From assembly GCA_001972305.1 (NCBI GenBank), contig BDDD01000375.1, positions 62,001 through 126,000 of the forward strand: DNA of 64,000 bases, given 5' to 3'. Below, in pieces: positions 57,890 through 64,000 of this stretch. This DNA comes from Cephalotus follicularis (Eukaryota > Streptophyta > Magnoliopsida > Oxalidales > Cephalotaceae). A model generated the notes under the pieces. That model was given only the letters and a program-made list of their open reading frames with translations. It had not been told where the DNA came from and made no database searches. How positions within the stretch are numbered: position 1 is the stretch's first letter; every line of letters starts with the position of its first letter. Position numbers and translations under genes: made by a program.

Positions 57890-60730
57890 TGTAATACCCT
57901 GCTTGTTCGTATATGTGTTTTACAGACTTTTACCTGTTTGTTTTCAGGATTTTTAATTTGTGTTGTTATAAAGTCCGTTTGCCATCTGTTTTGGGCCAAT
58001 GTGTTTTGGGCTGACTGATACCAGCCTGGACTTTTTCTTATGTTAGTATGTGGGAACTTTTATGTATGGTATATGTTTATTCTAATTCTTTTATTCAAAA
58101 CTTATATTATATATTAAAACAAAATCTCCTATTCTATTTCCTTTATTTTCTTCCTCTTTTATTTCTCTATCTCTCACCCGAATCCCTCTCCCTCCCGTAA
58201 CTCACTCTACCTATCTATCTCTTCACACATTTTCTATCTGTTTTCCATTCTTATCTCCTGAAAATCCACTCTTCTACCCTATCTATTAGATTATGTTTCC
58301 TCTTTTCTTAATCCTACCCAAAATACGTACTTCTTTTTGTTTATGTAAGTTGTTAGCCTTTTCTGTATGCCATCTTTCTCTTTTGTTGGTGACTGCCGAC
58401 CCTGCCATTGTGAAATCATTTTGTTCTCTGTGTTTTTGCTTCATCAATCAGGTTTGTTTCTCCATGGTTAAATGTAGGAATCGTTTATTTAATATGAATA
58501 GCAATGGCAGACTTTCAATTGTTTGTCTTCTTTATTTTCCTATGAACAGCTGTGTGTAAACCTTGAGAATCCTGTGTTTTTTCCTGCAATTGTGTCTTCT
58601 TTGCAGGTTGGTACCCTTATGTTACTATTATGGTTTGTTCAATCGTACTATGACTCTGTTTTTGCATGTCTACATAAGTGTTAGAATTCAGTTTTGGTTT
58701 CTGCAGACTTTATTTATTTTGTCATCATGTTTATGAGTCTGTTAGCAAGTCTGTAGACACATAGAAAGAGTTATGCAGTCTGGTTTTTAATATCTGTAAA
58801 TGGTAATGGACAGAAAAATTGGACTAATATATGTGCATATGATTAGAGGTCTCTCTTGTCTCTTGAAGTTAATCACTGTTTATATACTTCTTCATGTTAA
58901 TTATGTGTTTTTACACCGTCTAAACATCATAAAAGTCTTATGTATATGTTCATAGGTCTCTTGTATCGAGTTTTACATGTTTAGACTAGTTTCTATATTG
59001 TAAATGCTAAGTTTCTGCTGTTCTGTCGTCCAGAACAGTCGGCTGTTTTTATGGACAGTCAGCAATTGTGGGTTGGGTAGTCGGTTGCCCTATGAAACAG
59101 TCGACTGCCTTGCTATGCACAGTCGGTTGGACCTCTGTCACAGTCGACTACCTGCGGACTGTTTTGTGTAGTCGACTGGCCCTGTTGCATAGTCGACTGC
59201 CAAGCTTCCTCAGTTGACTGGTGCTTTATAACAGTCGACTGTTTTGCCCAGAAAATTCCTGTTTTCAACTGTTTTTGTTCGTTTGTTCTTCGAATCGATA
59301 TGAGTATGTTCTAAACACTGTAGTGAATCTGTTTTATGTTTCTAATAATTCTTAGACCCTTATATGCATTGTTTTGTGTCTTTTAGATTGTTGTGCATCA
59401 AAAGGGATTTTGACTTAACAATCTTTTCATAAGTACTTTTGTGAACGCATAAGGTACGGATATTCTGCTCTTTGATACTCTCTTCGACTTTACCGAGGCA
59501 AAATCAGTTTTGTTTATATGTACGGATTTCTATTGCTCTTTGGCCATCTGGTTTTGTCGAATGAAAATCAGTTTTGCTTTTATGATATGTTCCTTCGGTT
59601 ATGTTTATGAATTGATATGTTCTGGAAAATAAAGTCAGTTTTGACATTTTATGAATATAATATTCTAGACTTTATACGTATGTTACGATATGTTATAAAA
59701 TGATCATCTCTTTATAGTGGAAAATAAATGAGTTGATATTCCAATTATGAAATGTATGCTATGATATCGTTTGTGAACAATTTTCGAATATGTTTTGAAA
59801 AAGCATATTTTATGTGTTTCTAAATGGATTTTGATAAACCAATATTTTGGAAATGATTAAATACTGAGTATTTGTACCCACCTATGGGGCGTACCATAGG
59901 CATGTCGTAGGCCTGGCATGGGGACATGACACTTCAGTAGCGGTGTGGTTAGTCTACTGCGTCTCTGTATGTTATGAATAAATCCTATGAGGTGGATTTA
60001 TGGATCCGCTATGTATGATAGAGGCGTATGAATCGACTCTAGTATATGGCATATGTGATAAGATTTGCAATGTGTGATGTGATATGATATGAGAATTGAC
60101 TTGTGTAGTGACATACACTTCAATTCTAATGGGCATGTGGAATTAGCGCCTCCCTTGCCATATATGTTTCTGATATATGATATGTTATGCGGCTCAGTAT
60201 GAATTATGAAATTGTGATTTTGAAATGTTTCGTATATATTTCAAAGTTATGAATTGGGTTTCATGAAGTTCGGAAATGAACATTTAAATAGTTTATTGCT
60301 TAAGATTTCTATTACGAGTTTTTATTGAAATCTTACTGCTTTAAAATACCGTTTACTGTTTTATATTCTTTATCTGTACCGAGGTTTGCTCAGCCGCGTT
60401 TTTGTTTCCATGCGGTAGGTTATCAGGAGCAGCGGGGGAAAGTGGGAATGAGAGATGACCACCATTATGTCAAGGATCCTTAGAAGTGTGATACTGTTAT
60501 GTTTTCTGTTAGAGTTAGTCATGAACAATAAGTTACTTTTGGTTTATGTTTGTACTAATTGACTTTTGAAATATGTTAAGTTTTAAGTTTTGATCAGTTT
60601 TCAGATATGTTTTGACTGCCACGTTTTTTTATCTAATAAAGTTATGCCTATGCTTATGTTCAGTTAAGTTATGCTATGTTATGATCTGTATTATGACCTG
60701 TGATGACTCCCGCCATCCGGGGGTGTTACA
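57890..60730 (+). repeat. 3' LTR of G4
   Basis: It is 2841 bp, TGTAATACCCTG ... GGGTGTTACA. Its layout equals the G1 LTR: AT-rich U3 with a TATA-like run near 58104, a CT-rich leader (58135-58260), AGTCGACT cluster (59035-59245), AAGGTACGGA at about 59450, CTCAGCCGCGTTTTTGTTTCC near 60390, and AATAAA near 60637. Confidence 0.85.
59035..59245 (+). repeat. AGTCGACT cluster in G4 LTR
   Basis: Exact AGTCGACT at 59099, 59142, 59170, 59191 and 59233, with AGTCGGCT, AGTCGGTT and AGTTGACT variants. Confidence 0.85.
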
Positions 60731-60754
60731 TGAAATCCCATGACAAAGAGGTAG

Positions 60755-61834
60755 CTAACCTCTCTTGGAATTTTCCATGCTGAAACGCTTAAATACTCTG
60801 TCAATATAAAAATATTGGGATAATCCTATCATCCTTTTTGATCTATCCCGATAGGCCTTTATACCTACGATATAGGAAGCTTCTCCCAAGTCTTTCATGG
60901 GGAAAACTATGGATAACCAGGCCTTTACGTTAGACAACATGATCACATCATTTCCAATAAGGAGTATGTTGTCAACGTACAAGACCACAAAGGTCACTGA
61001 GCTCCCACTAACCTTTTTATACACACTTGGTTCATCTCGATTCTTTATGAAATCAAACTCTTCGATCTTTTCATCGAATCGGATGTTCCAACTACTCGAA
61101 GCTTGCTTTAGTCCATAAATGGACATTTGAAGTTTGCACACTTTCTGGTCCTCACCTGCAGATATGAAACCCTCAGGCTGGGTCATATATATGTCTTCAT
61201 CAATGTTTCCATTGAGAAACTCAGTTTTCACATCTATTTGCCATATCTCATAGTCAAAATGTGCAGCTACAGCACGTAAAATCCGAATGGATTTAAGCAT
61301 GGCTACGAGAGAGAAAGTTTCCTCATAATCAATCCCTTCTCGTTGATTCTAACCTTTGGCTACGAGCCTAGATTTGAAGGTCTTCACCTTCCCATCATCT
61401 CCAAACTTCCTTTTGAAAATCCATTTGCAACCTAAGGGTTTAACCCCTTCGAGTGCATCCTCTAGATCCCAAACTTTATTGGAGTACATAGATTCCATTT
61501 CGGAATTCATGGCTTTAAGCCACTTCTCCAAGTCCACATCACATATGGCTTCTTTGTAGCTAATCAGATTATCATTCATGAGGTTTACCTCTTGGGTTCC
61601 TTCAATGAGAAAAATACCACAGTATCTCTCAGGTTCCCTTGGTATTCGAATAGTTCTACGCAGAAGTTGTGTGTCTGTGGTAGCTGACATTTCAGGAACA
61701 TCAGTTTGAACAGGATTGGACAGGTCCTTAACTTGTGGTTCTGTAGATCGTTCATCTAAATCTATCACACTCCCACTACTGTCTTCCAACAGGAAGTCCT
61801 TCTCAAGAAAAGTAGCTTGCCTGGCTACAAACAC
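60755..61834 (-). pseudogene. pol: C2 reverse transcriptase with upstream linker
   Basis: Read on minus. 61834-61349 holds the integrase-RT linker (KVFVARQATFLEKDFL), then EKWLKAMNSEMESMYSNKVWDL and GCKWIFKRKFGDDGKV, the start of RT. After one TAG it continues at 61300-60755 with the fingers and palm: RAVAAHFDYEIWQIDVKTEF, YMTQPEGFISAGEDQKVC, YGLKQASSSWNIRFDE and the active-site strand LYVDNILLIGNDV at about 60990-60955. The YVDD box reads YVDN, which should abolish or reduce catalysis. It ends in a TAG near 60755. Confidence 0.85.
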
Positions 61835-61915
61835 TTTGTTGTCAGGTGGGTAATAGAAATAATATCCTCGTGTTTCTTTAGGATATCCAACAAGTTTACA
61901 TTTTATGGACCTAGA

Positions 61916-62540
61916 TTACAATTTATCTACTACTGCCTGCTTGACATATGCAAGGCAGCCCCATATTCTTAGATAACTAAGATTAGGTTTCTTCCCATTC
62001 CATATCTCATATGGGGTCCTAGGAGCAGATTTTGTTGGAGTCTTAGTAAATATGAGAAAATTAGTCTCTAAGGTATAACCACAGAAAGACAATGGAAGTC
62101 CAGTATCACTCATCATGCTCCGCACCATGTCAAGCAAAGTGCGATTCCTCCTTCCACATACACCATTATGCTGTTGTGTTCCAAGAGACGTCCACTGAGA
62201 GATAATCCCATTATCTCTGAGATAAGTTAAAAACTCGATGGAGAGATACTCACCACCTCGATCTGATCCAAGAGTTTTCAGACTTTTACCAGTATGTTTT
62301 TCTACATATTGTTTGAATTCCTTGAACTTTTCAAAGGCTTCAGATTTGAGCCGCATTAGGTACAAATAACCCAAACGAGAATGATCATCTATAAAGGTTA
62401 TGAAGTAGGAATATCCACCTCTGGCATCCACTGTCAACGGTCCATACACATCAGTGTGCACAAGACCAACAGTTATGGGGACCTTTCCCCTTTCCCTGTG
62501 AAGGGAGATTTGGTCATTTTACCTTTAAGACAGGGCTCAC
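61916..62540 (-). pseudogene. pol: C2 integrase
   Basis: On minus the zinc-binding CxxC is seen as CEPCLKGKMTKSPF at about 62530-62490, then a frame change. The core 62461-61916 follows: MHTDVYGPLTVDARGGYSYF, DDHSRLGYLYLMRLKSEAFE, GSDRGGEYLSIEFLTYLRDN, THE tail HNGVCGRRNRTLLDMVRSMM, and WGCLAYVKQAV. The first two catalytic Asp are present (HTD, SDRG). In the usual NGVSERRNRT motif the catalytic Glu is Gly here (NGVCGRRNRT), so the enzyme would be dead. Confidence 0.85.
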
Positions 62541-62725
62541 AGGTTGGAAATGGTTGATACTATGAGAAATAAAATTATCCATCTGAGATCAACCTGCGAA
62601 CTCTTTTCTCACTTATATGACCAAGTCTGCAGTACCATAGGTAAGATTGATTACCTTCACCTCTCTTTCTTTTATTGTCTTTTTTGCATATTGAAAAAAG
62701 TCTCATGTTTACTGAATATATATAA
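62541..62725 (-). pseudogene. C2 gag-pre-integrase remnant
   Basis: On minus, pieces such as CRLGHISEKRV (about 62634-62600) match the zinc-binding segment before copia integrase (usual form LWHxRLGHxS). The rest is AT-rich and degenerate up to the G5 LTR. Confidence 0.55.
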
Positions 62726-64000
62726 TGTAACACCCTCGAATGTGGGAGCCCTTATAGGTACAATAACAGTACTTAAACATAACAGATCATAATATTGAGC
62801 TTTATTCAAACCATAACTTTATTCAAAAACATGATGGTCTAAGACATATCATAACTAGACATAAACTAGAACATGAATCTATAACACGGTCTGATATCTG
62901 AATAGTCTGAAAACTTTAACTTAACAAATTTCAAAACCATAATCTGAAGACATAAACTGAAATCATAACATTGTTCAAAAGACTGGTCTAAGCATGACCA
63001 TGGAATAACGGAAACAAAACAGGATCGATTCTTAGGTGATCCTCAGACACAAGGTGGATATCCCTCTCACACATTCCCCCGATGTTCCTGATAACCTGCC
63101 GCATGGAAACAAAAACATGGCTGAGCAAACCTTAGTACGGATAAGGGATATAAAATAGTAAACGGAAATTTAAAAGATAAAAAGTTATCTGAACTTTAAA
63201 TTCAACAAATAATATGATTCAATATTCTTTATAAAGTAAAATATAATATTTACATAAACAGTTATAAAAAAATCTTCATAACCTTCTAAAAAGTATAGTA
63301 TCATAAATCATAATTCAAATATTTATCTGATTTCATAACTCCATAACAGAGAATCTGATGTATACATATATATAAGGTTTGCAAGGGGTTCGACAGGCCC
63401 ACATGCTCTGACGAAAAGACGTGTACGACACTACACAATCAATCCCAAATCTGAAATCTGAATCTGACAATAACTAGAGTCAACTCATATGCCTCAGAAG
63501 GATCCATACCCTACCCTCATGATACATATAAAAAGAGACACCGTAGACCGATAACACCGCCACGGTAAGTGTCGCGTCCTCCGTGCCAAAGGAACATGCC
63601 TATGATACCTCATAGGTAGGTTTTTCTCTGTATGTTATTATGCTAAAACATTGTTTTATTCATTAAACATTTCAAAACATACATATGTATACTGTCTCCA
63701 GACATATCTAAAATTATTTAAGAAGAATCACCAACATTTTTTCGTAAAAGACATATCTGAAATCATAATCTTATCTGTATCTGAAAGTTTAACATACTTC
63801 CGAAAGTGAAAGCCATGTTCAAAATAACATATTTTCGACAGTGAAAATCATGCACAGAATATGAAATCAGAAATATTAACTTAGTAATAAAACAGATTTT
63901 ATTCGAATAAAATCAAACATCTGAGAAGTCCATTTCAATAGAATCAAAGAATGGCAGAAAGAAACGAGAGATATTTGTACCTTAGCTGATCGAAAACTAA
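62726..64000 (-). repeat. G5: gypsy LTR, minus strand, incomplete
   Basis: It starts on plus with TGTAACACCCTCG and follows the 3' half of the G2 LTR: CCGCATGGAAACAAAAACATGGCTGAGC near 63100, AGGCCCACATG near 63395, CACCGCCACGGTAAGTGTC near 63555, two hairpin repeats (63790-63850), and GGTAC near 63978. It runs off the window. The left flank is TATAA (62721-62725). Confidence 0.8.
63788..63855 (-). repeat. Hairpin repeats in G5 LTR (two units)
   Basis: ACATACTTCCGAAAGTGAAAG and a more decayed ACATATTTTCGACAGTGAAAA unit, the same type as in G1 and G2. Confidence 0.7.

Larger units (their letters stand above)
54748..60730 (+). mobile_element. G4: Tekay-like gypsy, 5' part lost
   Basis: It begins in the last strand of the protease and runs through RT, RNase H, integrase and chromodomain-like tail to a complete 3' LTR. 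Gag and most of the protease are gone. Its LTR type (AGTCGACT) groups it with G1. It has fewer frame breaks than G1-G3. Confidence 0.85.
60731..62725 (-). mobile_element. C2: Ty1/copia pol fragment, minus strand
   Basis: On minus it holds the integrase zinc region, integrase core, linker and RT, then is cut by the G4 LTR end at 60730 within RT. On its 5' side it is cut by the G5 LTR at 62726. The RNase H, gag and LTRs are outside or lost. One frame runs from 62461 to 60755 with only two internal stops, so it is far less decayed than C1. Confidence 0.8.

Noticed and set aside
1..64000. tRNA, rRNA or microRNA genes
   Set aside because: I saw no cloverleaf with A and B boxes and no rRNA-like stretch. 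The tRNA-like strings are primer binding sites only. A tRNAscan run could confirm.

Overview
The window is plant nuclear DNA made almost wholly of nested, decayed LTR retrotransposons. I recognise no host protein-coding gene, rRNA, tRNA or CRISPR locus. A flowering plant is indicated by long-LTR Ty3/gypsy chromoviruses of Tekay/Del type (TGTAATAC...TGTTACA ends, initiator-Met-tRNA primer sites, C-terminal chromodomain-like tail), a SIRE/Maximus-like Ty1/copia terminus with several polypurine tracts, other copia elements, and a Tat/Athila-like fragment with a TTGGCGCCG primer site. The species cannot be told from this. The mutation load suggests old, silenced heterochromatin. Layout, left part: 1-2153 is the 3' end and LTR of a SIRE-like copia. 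2160-4674 is a solo or truncated LTR (family B). 4675-6808 is a minus-strand LTR (family K) that continues at 32137-32387 and is split by copia element C1 (6809-32136, near-matching target duplication). The 3' LTR of C1 is split in turn by gypsy element G2 (14775-30087, minus strand, perfect 5-bp duplication GGGTT), and the 3' LTR of G2 holds gypsy element G1 (15271-21912, plus strand, 5' part deleted). Middle part: gypsy element G3 (32388-39903, plus) has a 3' LTR that switches abruptly to a family-B LTR (39904-41121). A further LTR, probably of a Tat-like element (family T, 41122-42867, continuing at 51978-52381), holds a chimeric minus-strand LTR (42868-46371) and then a solo LTR (D1, 46377-51972, duplication CTTCA), which itself holds another solo LTR (D2, 49263-51744, duplication ATTAT). 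Right part: a Tat-like leader and gag-like ORF (52382-52999), a plus-strand D-type LTR piece (D3), a short G4-type LTR piece, a SIRE LTR piece, gypsy element G4 (54748-60730, plus), a copia pol fragment C2 (minus, 60731-62725), and an unfinished minus-strand gypsy LTR (G5, 62726-64000). How the parts work together: each gypsy element encodes or encoded gag with two zinc knuckles, aspartic protease, reverse transcriptase, RNase H, integrase and a chromodomain-like tail; the copia elements have integrase ahead of RT. All carry stops or frameshifts, so none looks autonomous. The most notable signal is in the LTRs. Most of the longer LTR sequences carry clusters of short GTCGAC-centred palindromes, in an AGTCGACT or a CGTCGACG flavour, across both superfamilies, and three chimeric or truncated LTR junctions fall on or beside these palindromes. 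Other signals are variable-number hairpin repeats in the gypsy LTRs, a stem-loop in D-type LTRs with a compensatory base-pair change, LTR modules shared between unrelated elements, and a large inverted repeat formed by G1 and G2. All comparisons were made by eye.
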